A stretch of 64,000 nucleotides of DNA from Hyphomicrobiales bacterium (GTDB lineage Bacteria; Pseudomonadota; Alphaproteobacteria; Rhizobiales; Rhizobiaceae). This document shows positions 17,254 through 24,474 of this stretch, piece after piece (within the stretch, counting starts at the first letter, position 1; every line of letters starts with the position of its first letter). The notes below the pieces were generated by a model. It did not search any database, was not told where the DNA came from, and was given only the letters and a program-made list of their open reading frames with translations. The DNA lies in contig UCKS01000022.1 in assembly GCA_900473045.1 (NCBI GenBank), forward strand, positions 60,603 through 124,602, read 5' to 3'. A program made the translations under genes and the position numbers.

Positions 17254-18000
17254 ATGATGTCTCGGAAAATTGAAAATGCCGTTGCTCTCGTCACCGGTGC
17301 CAATCGTGGTATCGGTCGCGAATTCGTCACTGAACTGCTGCGTCGTGGTGCGAAGAAAATTTATCTCGGCGCCCGCGATCCGGCCTCGCTCACGGAACTC
17401 GTCGCGCTTGATCCCGCTCGCCTGGTACCGCTCAAGCTGGATGTGACCAATACGGCAGATGTCGCCGATGCCGCCAAGGTGGCAACCGATGTCACGCTGT
17501 TGATCAACAATGCCGGTTTTGCCGGCGGGCAGGGGGTTATCTCGGCACCGAATCTGTCGATCGCTCGGCAGGAAATGGACGTAAACTATTTTGGCGTGCT
17601 GGCGCTGTCGAAGGCGTTCGCGCCGATCCTTGCCAAGGCCTCCGAGAGCAGCATCGTCAATGTCCTGTCCTTCCTGTCGCTGGTGACGTTGCCATCGGTC
17701 GGTACCTATTCGGCGTCGAAGGCCGCCGGTCTTGCCGCCAGCCGCTCGATCCGGGCGGAATTGCTCGCCCAAGGCACCCAGGTCGTCGTCACCATGCCCG
17801 TGCAGGTCGAGACCGACATGGGCCGCAGCCTGCCGGAACCGCGCCTGCAACCGCTTGAGGTCGTCAGCGAAACGCTTGATGCGGTCGAGGTTGGAGTCGA
17901 GGAGGTTTTCCCGGGCGAACTGACCCGCACTGTCGCCACCGCCTTCGCGGCTGATCCGAAGGGCGTGCAGGCGCATATGTCCACCCGGCTGCCGGCATAA
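17254..18000 (+). CDS. short-chain dehydrogenase/reductase
   Basis: 248-aa classical SDR, NAD(P)-dependent. The cofactor motif TGANRGIG sits at 14-21, NNAG at 85-88, a catalytic Ser near 139-142 (VLSFLS) and YSASK with Tyr152/Lys156. The Asn-Arg in the glycine motif and the basic residue after strand 2 (GARD) favour NADPH. Substrate unknown. It follows a MarR regulator whose operator is repeated in its promoter region, suggesting induction by a small toxic compound that the enzyme reduces. A GC inverted repeat without T tract (18016-18044) follows the stop. Confidence 0.92.
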   Translation: MMSRKIENAVALVTGANRGIGREFVTELLRRGAKKIYLGARDPASLTELVALDPARLVPLKLDVTNTADVADAAKVATDVTLLINNAGFAGGQGVISAPNLSIARQEMDVNYFGVLALSKAFAPILAKASESSIVNVLSFLSLVTLPSVGTYSASKAAGLAASRSIRAELLAQGTQVVVTMPVQVETDMGRSLPEPRLQPLEVVSETLDAVEVGVEEVFPGELTRTVATAFAADPKGVQAHMSTRLPA

Positions 18001-18053
18001 TGTGTCAAAGGGCGCGGCGGAAATCGTGGCTCCATTTTTCCGCCGTCGCCCGC

Positions 18054-18081
18054 TTGCACAAACCTCTCTCTCACGCTAACA
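18054..18081 (+). promoter_or_regulatory. putative trp leader promoter
   Basis: TTGCAC at 18054 and CTAACA at 18076, 16 nt apart. Transcription should begin near 18088-18090, at the AUG of the leader peptide. In S. meliloti the trpL transcript is known to be leaderless, which fits. Confidence 0.55.
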
Positions 18082-18089
18082 ATTCCGCC

Positions 18090-18134
18090 ATGACACAGTC
18101 ACGCAACATTGCAATCTGGTGGTGGGCTCGCTAA
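18090..18134 (+). CDS. trpL: trp leader peptide TrpL
   Basis: 14-residue peptide MTQSRNIAIWWWAR with three consecutive Trp codons (TGG TGG TGG), the classical sensor of tryptophan starvation in rhizobia. Ribosome stalling at the Trp codons should favour the antiterminator downstream and allow trpE(G) transcription. No ribosome site is visible before the AUG, consistent with a leaderless message. The attenuated transcript carrying this peptide could also act as a trans-acting small RNA, as reported for rnTrpL in S. meliloti. Confidence 0.95.
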   Translation: MTQSRNIAIWWWAR

Positions 18135-18201
18135 AGCGGCCTTGACCAGTCATGCGTGATTGAGACGATAAGCCGCCCGGAAGTTTCGAGGCGGCTTTTT
18201 T
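18132..18201 (+). promoter_or_regulatory. trp attenuator with terminator
   Basis: The terminator hairpin pairs AAGCCGCC (18170-18177) with GGCGGCTT (18190-18197) and ends in a T run to 18201. The alternative antiterminator pairs GCGGC (18136-18140), just after the leader stop, with GCCGC (18172-18176). The two structures exclude each other, which is the standard attenuation switch. Confidence 0.92.
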
Positions 18202-18244
18202 GTATTCGGGCCGCAAGAAATGATGGGCCTGAACGGAGCGACAA

Positions 18245-20434
18245 ATGGCGACGACAATTCTTGCAGACGGTGCGGAAGCCTATACCACCAAAGGCGGTAT
18301 TTCCGTCACCCGGCGGCGGCGCGAGGCCCCTTATGGCGAAGCGATCTCCAGCTATGTCGACAGGCTCGACGAGCGCCGGGGTGCGGTGTTCTCCTCCAAC
18401 TACGAATATCCGGGCCGCTACACGCGCTGGGACACGGCGATCATCGACCCGCCGCTGGCCATCTCCTCCTTTGGCCGCTCGCTTTGGATCGAAGCCTATA
18501 ACGAGCGCGGCGAAGCGCTGCTGGAGATGGTCTCGGCACATCTTGCTGGTGTTGCCGATATCACGCTCGGCACTGCGACGGCGCGCCGTCTCGATCTCAC
18601 CATCAACATGCCGGACCGGGTATTCACCGAGGAGGAACGCTCGAAGATACCGACGGTGTTTACCGTTCTGCGCGCCGTCACCAACCTGTTCTATTCGCAG
18701 GAGGATGCCAATCTCGGCCTCTACGGCGCCTTTGGTTACGATCTGGCCTTTCAGTTCGATGCGATCGAGCTGAAGCTGAAGCGTCCCGACGACCAGCGCG
18801 ACATGGTGCTGTTCCTGCCGGATGAAATCCTTGTCGTCGATCACTATGCCGCCAAGGCCTGGATCGACCGCTATGATTTTGCCATGGACGGCAAGACGAC
18901 GGACGGCAAAGCCGGCGATATCGCCCCGGAACCGTTCCGCACCGTCGACAGCATCCCGCCGCACGGCGACCATCGTCCCGGCGAATATGCCGAACTCGTC
19001 ACCAAGGCCAAGGAAAGTTTTCGTCGCGGTGATCTCTTCGAGGTCGTTCCCGGCCAAAAGTTCTTCGAACGCTGCGAAAGCAAGCCGTCCGAAATTTCCA
19101 ACCGGCTGAAGGCGATCAATCCATCGCCCTATTCCTTCTTCATCAATCTCGGCAATCAGGAATATCTGGTCGGCGCATCGCCGGAAATGTTCGTGCGCGT
19201 CTCCGGCCGCCGCATCGAGACCTGCCCGATTTCCGGCACGATCAAGCGCGGCGAGGATCCGATCGCCGATAGCGAACAGATCCTCAAGCTGTTGAATTCC
19301 AAGAAGGACGAATCCGAGCTGACGATGTGCTCGGACGTCGATCGCAACGACAAGAGCCGCGTCTGCGTACCCGGTTCCGTCAAGGTCATCGGCCGGCGTC
19401 AGATCGAGATGTATTCGCGGCTGATCCACACCGTCGATCACATCGAGGGCCGCCTGCGCGACGACATGGACGCCTTTGACGGCTTCCTGTCGCATGCCTG
19501 GGCCGTCACCGTCACCGGTGCGCCGAAGCTGTGGGCGATGCGCTTCATCGAGAGCCATGAAAAGAGCCCCCGGCTCTGGTATGGTGGTGCCATCGGCATG
19601 GTCGGCTTCAACGGTGACATGAACACCGGACTGACGCTGCGCACCATCCGCATCAAGGACGGCATTGCCGAGGTGCGCGCCGGTGCGACGCTGCTCAACG
19701 ACAGCAATCCGGAAGAAGAAGAAGCCGAAACCGAACTGAAGGCATCCGCCATGATCGCAGCGATCCGCGACGCAAAGTCCGCCAACAGCCGTGGCTCCGG
19801 CCGCGATGTCGCCCCAGTCGGTACCGGCGTCAAGATCCTGCTGGTCGATCACGAGGACAGTTTCGTCCATACGCTGGCCAATTATTTCCGCCAGACGGGT
19901 GCGACGGTCACAACGGTGCGTTCACCTGTTTCCGACGAGGTTTTTGATCGGGTGAAACCCGATCTGGTCGTCCTGTCGCCCGGTCCAGGCAAGCCGAAGG
20001 ATTTCGATTGCAAGGCGACGATCAAGAAGGCGCGTGCGCATGATCTGCCGATCTTCGGCGTTTGCCTCGGGTTGCAGGCGCTGGCGGAAGCGTATGGCGG
20101 CGATCTGCGTCAGCTTGCGGTACCGATGCATGGCAAGCCGTCGCGCATCCGCGTGCTGGAGCCCGGCATCGTCTTTTCCGGTCTTGGCAAGGAAGTCACG
20201 GTTGGCCGCTATCACTCGATTTTTGCCGATCCCTCGACCCTGCCGCGCGATTTCATGATCACGGCGGAAAGCGACGATGGCACGATCATGGGCATCGAGC
20301 ATACCAAGGAACCGATCGCAGCCGTGCAGTTTCACCCGGAATCGATCATGACGCTGGGCGGCGACGCCGGCATGCGGATGATCGAGAATGTGGTGGCGCA
20401 TCTGGCCAAACGGGCGAAGATCAAAGCTGCCTGA
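18245..20434 (+). CDS. trpE: fused anthranilate synthase TrpE(G)
   Basis: 729-aa fusion of component I and the glutamine amidotransferase component II, converting chorismate and glutamine to anthranilate. The N-terminal ~520 residues hold the TrpE part with [12 protein letters not shown] and the [11 protein letters not shown] segment. The C-terminal part begins at about 535 ([14 protein letters not shown]) and carries the nucleophile Cys near 606 (GVCLGLQ) and the His-Glu pair in QFHPES. The fusion is characteristic of rhizobia and is usually called trpE(G). Controlled by the attenuator immediately upstream; monocistronic, with a strong terminator at 20458. Confidence 0.97.
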   Translation: MATTILADGAEAYTTKGGISVTRRRREAPYGEAISSYVDRLDERRGAVFSSNYEYPGRYTRWDTAIIDPPLAISSFGRSLWIEAYNERGEALLEMVSAHLAGVADITLGTATARRLDLTINMPDRVFTEEERSKIPTVFTVLRAVTNLFYSQEDANLGLYGAFGYDLAFQFDAIELKLKRPDDQRDMVLFLPDEILVVDHYAAKAWIDRYDFAMDGKTTDGKAGDIAPEPFRTVDSIPPHGDHRPGEYAELVTKAKESFRRGDLFEVVPGQKFFERCESKPSEISNRLKAINPSPYSFFINLGNQEYLVGASPEMFVRVSGRRIETCPISGTIKRGEDPIADSEQILKLLNSKKDESELTMCSDVDRNDKSRVCVPGSVKVIGRRQIEMYSRLIHTVDHIEGRLRDDMDAFDGFLSHAWAVTVTGAPKLWAMRFIESHEKSPRLWYGGAIGMVGFNGDMNTGLTLRTIRIKDGIAEVRAGATLLNDSNPEEEEAETELKASAMIAAIRDAKSANSRGSGRDVAPVGTGVKILLVDHEDSFVHTLANYFRQTGATVTTVRSPVSDEVFDRVKPDLVVLSPGPGKPKDFDCKATIKKARAHDLPIFGVCLGLQALAEAYGGDLRQLAVPMHGKPSRIRVLEPGIVFSGLGKEVTVGRYHSIFADPSTLPRDFMITAESDDGTIMGIEHTKEPIAAVQFHPESIMTLGGDAGMRMIENVVAHLAKRAKIKAA

Positions 20435-20457
20435 ACAAACATGGACGCAGGTTGAAA

Positions 20458-20493
20458 ACCGCCGCGCCCGAAATGGCGCGGCGGTTCTTTTTA
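20458..20493 (+). terminator. intrinsic terminator after trpE(G)
   Basis: 10-bp GC stem CCGCCGCGCC/GGCGCGGCGG with a 6-nt loop, followed by TTCTTTTT. Confidence 0.9.
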
Positions 20494-20512
20494 TGGGACG
20501 AAGGAATAAGCG

Positions 20513-21436
20513 ATGGCGACTGAAATTCAGGGAAACAAGGCGCAGCGTCTGGCGTTCTGGGGCATTCCGCTGGCAATTGCCGTGCTGGGGCTGAAGATGC
20601 TCGCCTGGTGGGTAACGGGCTCGGTGGCGTTGCTGTCTGACGGTCTGGAATCGATCGTCAACGTCGTTGCCGCCATCGTCGCCTTCGTCGTCATCGGTTA
20701 TGCCGCCAAGCCGGCGGATGCTGGACACCCGTTCGGCCACTACAAGGCCGAGTATTTTTCCGCCGTCGTCGAGGGCGTGCTGATTGTTGTTGCGGCGCTC
20801 TTGATCGTTGCCGAAGCGATCCCTGCCATCCTGGCACCAAAGCTGCCGGAAACGCCGGTCCTTGGTCTGGCGATCAACCTTGTGGCGGGTATCATCAACG
20901 CGATCTGGGCCTACACCCTGATCCGCGCCGGTGCTGCTCTGCGTTCCCCGGCTTTGACCGCCGACGGACATCATATCTTCTCCGATGTCATCACCTCGAT
21001 CGGCGTCCTGATCGGGCTGGTGCTCGCCATTCTCACCGGTTACGCCGTGCTCGATCCGCTGCTTGCGGTGATCGTTGCCTGCAACATTCTTTACCAGGGC
21101 TGGAAGGTTATTGCCCGTTCGGTCGACGGACTGATGGATAAGGCGGTTCCGGCCGACGAGGAGGAAGCGATCAAGACAGCGATTGCGGCCAACGCGGCAG
21201 GGTCTCTCGGCGTGCATGACCTGAAGACCCGCGAGGCGGGCGCGGCGATCTTTGTCGATTTCCACATGGTCGTCCCAGCGGCCATGCCGGTGGGTGAGGC
21301 GCATGACATCTGCGACCGCCTTGAAGATGCCATCCGCGAGGTTCACGCCGGTGCCAAGATTGCCATTCACGTCGAGCCCGAGGGCGAAAAGGCCCATGGA
21401 ATCCGCGTCAAAGTCATCGAAGGATTGAGATCATGA
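20513..21436 (+). CDS. cation diffusion facilitator (CDF) family metal transporter
   Basis: 307-aa inner-membrane divalent-metal/proton antiporter. About six membrane helices span residues 15-190. The metal-site pieces are SDGLES in helix 2 (Asp) and DGHHIFSDV in helix 5 (His/Asp), and FGHYKAEY follows helix 2. The C-terminal ~100 residues form the cytosolic metallochaperone-like domain with [18 protein letters not shown] and IHVEPE. Metal could be Zn, Fe or Mn; the D/H-xxx-D pattern does not settle it. The stop overlaps the queF start by ATGA, so they are translationally coupled, a pairing with no obvious functional reason. Confidence 0.9.
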   Translation: MATEIQGNKAQRLAFWGIPLAIAVLGLKMLAWWVTGSVALLSDGLESIVNVVAAIVAFVVIGYAAKPADAGHPFGHYKAEYFSAVVEGVLIVVAALLIVAEAIPAILAPKLPETPVLGLAINLVAGIINAIWAYTLIRAGAALRSPALTADGHHIFSDVITSIGVLIGLVLAILTGYAVLDPLLAVIVACNILYQGWKVIARSVDGLMDKAVPADEEEAIKTAIAANAAGSLGVHDLKTREAGAAIFVDFHMVVPAAMPVGEAHDICDRLEDAIREVHAGAKIAIHVEPEGEKAHGIRVKVIEGLRS

Positions 21437-21897
21437 CAATAACAGACGTCTCCGGCCTGTCGCAGCTCGGGCAGGCTGTAACTTCACCTCAAAGCCCCGA
21501 AGAGGCGGTGCTTGAGCGCGTTCCGACCAGCCATGCCGGCACGGATTTCGTCGTCCGCTTCACGGCGCCGGAATTCACCTCGCTTTGCCCGATGACCGGC
21601 CAGCCGGATTTCGCCCATATCGTCATCGATTATGTGCCGGATGGCTGGCTGGTCGAATCGAAATCGCTGAAACTCTACCTGCATTCGTTCCGCAATCACG
21701 GTGCATTCCACGAGGACTGCACGCTCGACATCGCCAAGCGGCTGGTCGATCTGCTGACGCCGAAATGGCTGCGGATCGGTGCCTACTGGTATCCACGCGG
21801 CGGCATTCCGATCGATGTTTTCTGGCAGACGGGCGCTCCGCCGGAGGGCCTGTGGTTGCCGGATCAGGGCGTGCAGCCCTATCGTGGACGTGGCTGA
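21433..21897 (+). CDS. queF: NADPH-dependent 7-cyano-7-deazaguanine reductase QueF
   Basis: 154-aa enzyme that reduces preQ0 to preQ1 for queuosine in tRNA, the short unimodular type. The nucleophile is Cys52 in [13 protein letters not shown], with Asp59 as proton donor, and the family motif ESKS lies at residues 75-78 followed by [11 protein letters not shown]. Other queuosine genes are not in view. It overlaps the CDF gene by 4 nt and ends at an intrinsic terminator. Confidence 0.95.
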   Translation: MTITDVSGLSQLGQAVTSPQSPEEAVLERVPTSHAGTDFVVRFTAPEFTSLCPMTGQPDFAHIVIDYVPDGWLVESKSLKLYLHSFRNHGAFHEDCTLDIAKRLVDLLTPKWLRIGAYWYPRGGIPIDVFWQTGAPPEGLWLPDQGVQPYRGRG

Positions 21898-21905
21898 AAC
21901 AAGAG

Positions 21906-21933
21906 ACGGCGGGTATTGAGCCCGCCGTTTTTC
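21906..21933. terminator. terminator between convergent queF and hupE-like genes
   Basis: 8-bp stem ACGGCGGG/CCCGCCGT with a 7-nt loop, followed by a T run on the plus strand. It serves queF and may also serve the opposing gene. Confidence 0.88.
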
Positions 21934-21948
21934 GTTGATGCGATCGGA

Positions 21949-22527
21949 TCAGTTGAAGATCAGCGCCAGTCCGGCAAAGGCGGTGATGCCGCCGAGAATG
22001 CGCGAAATGATCCGGCCCGAAGACAGGCGGCTGATGCCGAGCCCGAGGCCGATGCCGGCGGCATGCAGTAGTGCTGTGGCGATCACGAAGCCGGTGCTGA
22101 AGGGCAGGGCGCCGGCGGCACCCAGCTCTCCGCCATGGGCGTAGCCGTGGAAAAGCGCGAAAATGCCGACGACGGCGGCGCAGGCCACGGTTTCCATGCG
22201 GACAGCCATGGCGACCAGAAGGCCGAGGGCAACGACGGAGGCGAGAATGGCGGGCTCGACGAAGGGGAGGTGAACGCCGGCCATCGCCAGTCCAAAGCCG
22301 AAGGCCATGGTGCCGACGAAGGCCAAGGGGACCACCCACAGGGCGCGTCCGTCGATCTGTGCGGCCCAAAGCCCGACGGCGATCATCACGAGGACATGGT
22401 CGAGACCTGATAGCGGATGGGTAAAGCCCGCAAGTAGCGATCCATGTTCGGCGGGATCGAGATGGGCAAAGGCTGGCACGGTCGAGGCGGCAAAAGCTGC
22501 TGCGGCGAGAAGAAGGCGTCTTTTCAT
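21949..22527 (-). CDS. HupE/UreJ-family membrane protein
   Basis: 192-aa integral membrane protein. A cleavable signal (ends AFA-H) is followed by HLDPAEHGSLLAGFTHPLSGLDHVLVMI, which carries the family HPxSGxDH motif (His and Asp likely bind metal), and about six hydrophobic helices. A further His cluster FHGYAHG lies in the fourth helix. HupE/UreJ proteins are nickel or cobalt permeases often found with hydrogenase or urease genes; none is nearby, so the metal and purpose are uncertain. Confidence 0.88.
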   Translation of the reverse strand: MKRRLLLAAAAFAASTVPAFAHLDPAEHGSLLAGFTHPLSGLDHVLVMIAVGLWAAQIDGRALWVVPLAFVGTMAFGFGLAMAGVHLPFVEPAILASVVALGLLVAMAVRMETVACAAVVGIFALFHGYAHGGELGAAGALPFSTGFVIATALLHAAGIGLGLGISRLSSGRIISRILGGITAFAGLALIFN

Positions 22528-22778
22528 TGTTGTCCCTCGTGAAGGGCGGGGACTGTGGGAGGCAGCCCCGCCGGATGCGAATTCATGACTTCAGCATCTT
22601 ATTTCGCAGTGCGCCCCTGTCCATACGGCAATTGGCTTAGGTGGCGTCTTTACCATAGCCACAGGGTCTTGCGGATTGGGCTTTCATCTGCGTCCGCTTT
22701 TGTTGCATTGTTTTCGCAGTCGAGTCGCCTTATCTGACAGCGGCAGAACATTTGAATTTATTTCGCGGGAGAGTTCGC

Positions 22779-23363
22779 ATGATGAACGAAGAAGACGACG
22801 ACAAGACAAAGGAATTGCCGTTGGGCAAAGAGACCGAGGCGAACCTTTTCAAGTCGCGCTCGATTTTCATCTACGGCCCGATCAATCAGGAACTGGCGCA
22901 GAAGGTCTGCTCACAGCTCGTGGCGCTTGCCGCTGCCAGCGATGACGATATCCGTATCTTCGTCAGCTCGCCGGGTGGACACGTCGAATCCGGCGATTCA
23001 GTCCATGACATGATCAAGTTCATCAAGCCGAAAGTCTGGATGATCGGAACGGGTTGGGTCGCTTCCGCCGGTGCTCTGATCTATGTGTCGGCTCCGAAGG
23101 AACGGCGCATTTGCCTGCCGAACACACGCTTCCTGCTTCATCAACCCTCCGGTGGTACGCGCGGCATGGCGTCTGATATCGAGATTCAGGCCCGCGAAAT
23201 CATCAAGATGAACGAGCGGCTGAACCGGATTTTCGCCGAAGCCACCGGCCAGTCGGTCGAAAAGATCGCCAAGGACACGGATCGCGACTACTGGCTTTCC
23301 GCCGAGGAAGCCAAATCCTACGGCCTCGTCTCGCGCATCGTCACATCGGCGGCCGATATCTAA
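22779..23363 (+). CDS. ATP-dependent Clp protease proteolytic subunit (ClpP paralog)
   Basis: 194-aa ClpP-family serine peptidase. The catalytic triad can be read as Ser96 (GWVASAGA), His121 (FLLHQPSGG) and Asp170 ([11 protein letters not shown]). The usual GxxASMG context at the Ser is GWVASAG here, and there is a charged N-terminus [11 protein letters not shown] instead of the canonical propeptide, so this is a divergent paralog such as the extra ClpPs of rhizobia, not the housekeeping ClpP beside clpX. No Clp ATPase gene is adjacent. Start at the ATG at 22779 behind GCGGGAGAG; 22782 is also possible. The 251-nt gap before it holds the divergent promoters of this gene and the hupE-like gene. 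Confidence 0.9.
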   Translation: MMNEEDDDKTKELPLGKETEANLFKSRSIFIYGPINQELAQKVCSQLVALAAASDDDIRIFVSSPGGHVESGDSVHDMIKFIKPKVWMIGTGWVASAGALIYVSAPKERRICLPNTRFLLHQPSGGTRGMASDIEIQAREIIKMNERLNRIFAEATGQSVEKIAKDTDRDYWLSAEEAKSYGLVSRIVTSAADI

Positions 23364-23388
23364 GGATTTCAAATCCTCGCAACATCCC

Positions 23389-23419
23389 AACCCCGCTGGT
23401 TCGCCCGGTGGGGTTTTTT
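23389..23419 (+). terminator. intrinsic terminator after the clpP paralog
   Basis: AACCCC (23389-23394) pairs with GGGGTT, with a 15-nt partly structured loop, followed by a T tract on the plus strand. Confidence 0.8.
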
Positions 23420-23423
23420 GTTG

Positions 23424-23819
23424 TCAGTTCGCCGTGGCGGAGAGGGGGTGATCAATGAGTGCTGTATCGATGGTGATGAGCTTCAAGTTCTCGACCAAGC
23501 ATTGGGCGAGTAGAAGTCTGTCGAACGGATCGCGTGTCGGTGGCTCCGGATCAACATCTGCCAAAGCATGATACTCATTGATGGCGAGTCGTGTGATACC
23601 CGCCCGCTTTGCTGCGTTCGTTAAATCGTAGATGCCGGATTTCAAGGGCAGTTTTCCCAACTGCCATTTAATGGCAATTTCCCAGAGACTTGCGATACTT
23701 AGGTAGAGCGCATGACCTGAATCCTCCACTTCCTGACGAACCATGGAGGGGAGATCTTCAAAGCGTTCTTCAACGAGCGCGATGAAGATACGCGTATCCA
23801 GCAGACGCGCCATGATCAT
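23424..23819 (-). CDS. PIN-domain toxin (VapC-like)
   Basis: 131-aa predicted ribonuclease toxin. The acidic PIN residues are Asp8 (LLDT), Glu47 (SLWEIAIK), Asp97 and Asp100 (RDPFDRLLLAQ) and Asp118 (LITIDTAL). The start codon overlaps the stop of the upstream antitoxin gene by ATGA (23816-23819), indicating coupled translation. Targets of VapC toxins are usually tRNA or rRNA; the target here cannot be predicted. An alternative start two codons in (MARLL) is possible. Confidence 0.92.
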   Translation of the reverse strand: MIMARLLDTRIFIALVEERFEDLPSMVRQEVEDSGHALYLSIASLWEIAIKWQLGKLPLKSGIYDLTNAAKRAGITRLAINEYHALADVDPEPPTRDPFDRLLLAQCLVENLKLITIDTALIDHPLSATAN

Positions 23820-24100
23820 TTCACCAGAAAAGGCGGAAGTGGTGTAATGAGGAAATCTTCAGGCAGCGGATCATCGAAGTCCTTCGGAATTTCTCCAAAG
23901 AAGTCTGTTATCCCATGCTCCTTCTTATAGGCTTTGAGGCCCTCCCAATCGATCCCGCCCTTCTTTGTTGCAGGGACCAGGTCCATCACCGGCTTGCCGT
24001 TGCGGGTCACGGTGATCGCTTCCCCAGCCTCGACACGGCGGGCGAGTTCGGTCAGCTTGTTCTTGGCTTCGCGGATCGGGATCTGCGTCGTGACGATAAT
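23816..24100 (-). CDS. Phd/YefM-family antitoxin, start codon unresolved
   Basis: About 95 codons. The N-terminal DNA-binding part is clear (IPIREAKNKLTELARRVEAGE, then AITVTRNGKPVMDLVP), followed by a toxin-binding tail with DWEGLKAYKKEHGITDF. No ATG, GTG or TTG is available in frame near the conserved N-terminus: the codons before TTQIPIRE read Ser-Tyr-Ile(ATT)-Ile-Val. An ATG at 24110-24108 on the minus strand is out of frame by exactly one base (24107); without that base the protein would start MSYIIVTTQIPIRE. So either a near-cognate start (ATT at 24100) is used or a one-base insertion has damaged the start. Coordinates use the ATT. Confidence 0.75.
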   Translation of the reverse strand: MIVTTQIPIREAKNKLTELARRVEAGEAITVTRNGKPVMDLVPATKKGGIDWEGLKAYKKEHGITDFFGEIPKDFDDPLPEDFLITPLPPFLVK

Positions 24101-24152
24101 GTAGCTGCATGTGGCTACTTTTTCGATGTGGATGATTTGGGCCCTCCCACAC

Positions 24153-24181
24153 TTGCCCTCCTGTTCGCCTGCAGCTATACA
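24153..24181 (+). promoter_or_regulatory. putative promoter of the leuA leader
   Basis: TTGCCC (24153-24158), 17-nt spacer, TATACA (24176-24181). The predicted start of transcription is around 24188, which is the A of the leader-peptide ATG. Confidence 0.6.
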
Positions 24182-24187
24182 GGCCTC

Positions 24188-24313
24188 ATGTTGAAAACAG
24201 GCGCCATCATCGTCGAACAGGCTAACCGCGGGCAGATCGCCTTTGCGGAGCGTTCGCGCGCTTTCACATCGCTTCTTCTTCTCGGCCTTACACGCGGTTG
24301 CCGGGTTCTTTGA
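24188..24313 (+). CDS. candidate leucine-rich leader peptide of leuA
   Basis: 41-codon ORF ending in TSLLLLGLTRGCRVL, with codons CTT CTT CTT CTC GGC CTT and a further CTT just before the TGA. It lies 161 nt upstream of leuA and directly follows a promoter placed so that the message would be leaderless, as for trpL in this window. Ribosome stalling at the Leu run would expose or hide the pairing GGGTTCTT (24303-24310) with AAGAACCC (24381-24388). At 41 residues it is longer than usual leaders. Not a database-supported call. Confidence 0.55.
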   Translation: MLKTGAIIVEQANRGQIAFAERSRAFTSLLLLGLTRGCRVL

Positions 24314-24388
24314 AGGAGCGCCCGGTGGCCGAAAGCCCACCGGCCCCAGCTCCTTGCCTTTCCTGAATTTCAGAACCGAAAAGAACCC
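24303..24388 (+). promoter_or_regulatory. alternative RNA structures between leader ORF and leuA
   Basis: The leader tail GGGTTCTT (24303-24310) is complementary over 8 bp to 24381-24388. Between them lies a two-tier hairpin: GGAGC (24315-24319)/GCTCC (24349-24353) outside and CCGGTGG (24322-24328)/CCACCGG (24337-24343) inside. The following sequence TTGCCTTTCC is only a weak T tract, so a classical terminator is not certain. Confidence 0.45.
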
Positions 24389-24474
24389 GAGAGCCAGCAT
24401 TTTGCCGTCGCAATGCGACCGTCGATCGGTTATTGCATGCGGGCTATGCGCCTCACAGATGAAGAGAAGCCGCA

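Noticed and set aside
18131..19870. A 579-codon open frame on the minus strand
   Set aside because: Antisense to trpE(G) and extends through the attenuator; no protein features.
19922..21397. A 491-codon open frame on the minus strand
   Set aside because: It covers the end of trpE(G), its terminator and the CDF gene in antisense, so it is a GC-driven shadow.
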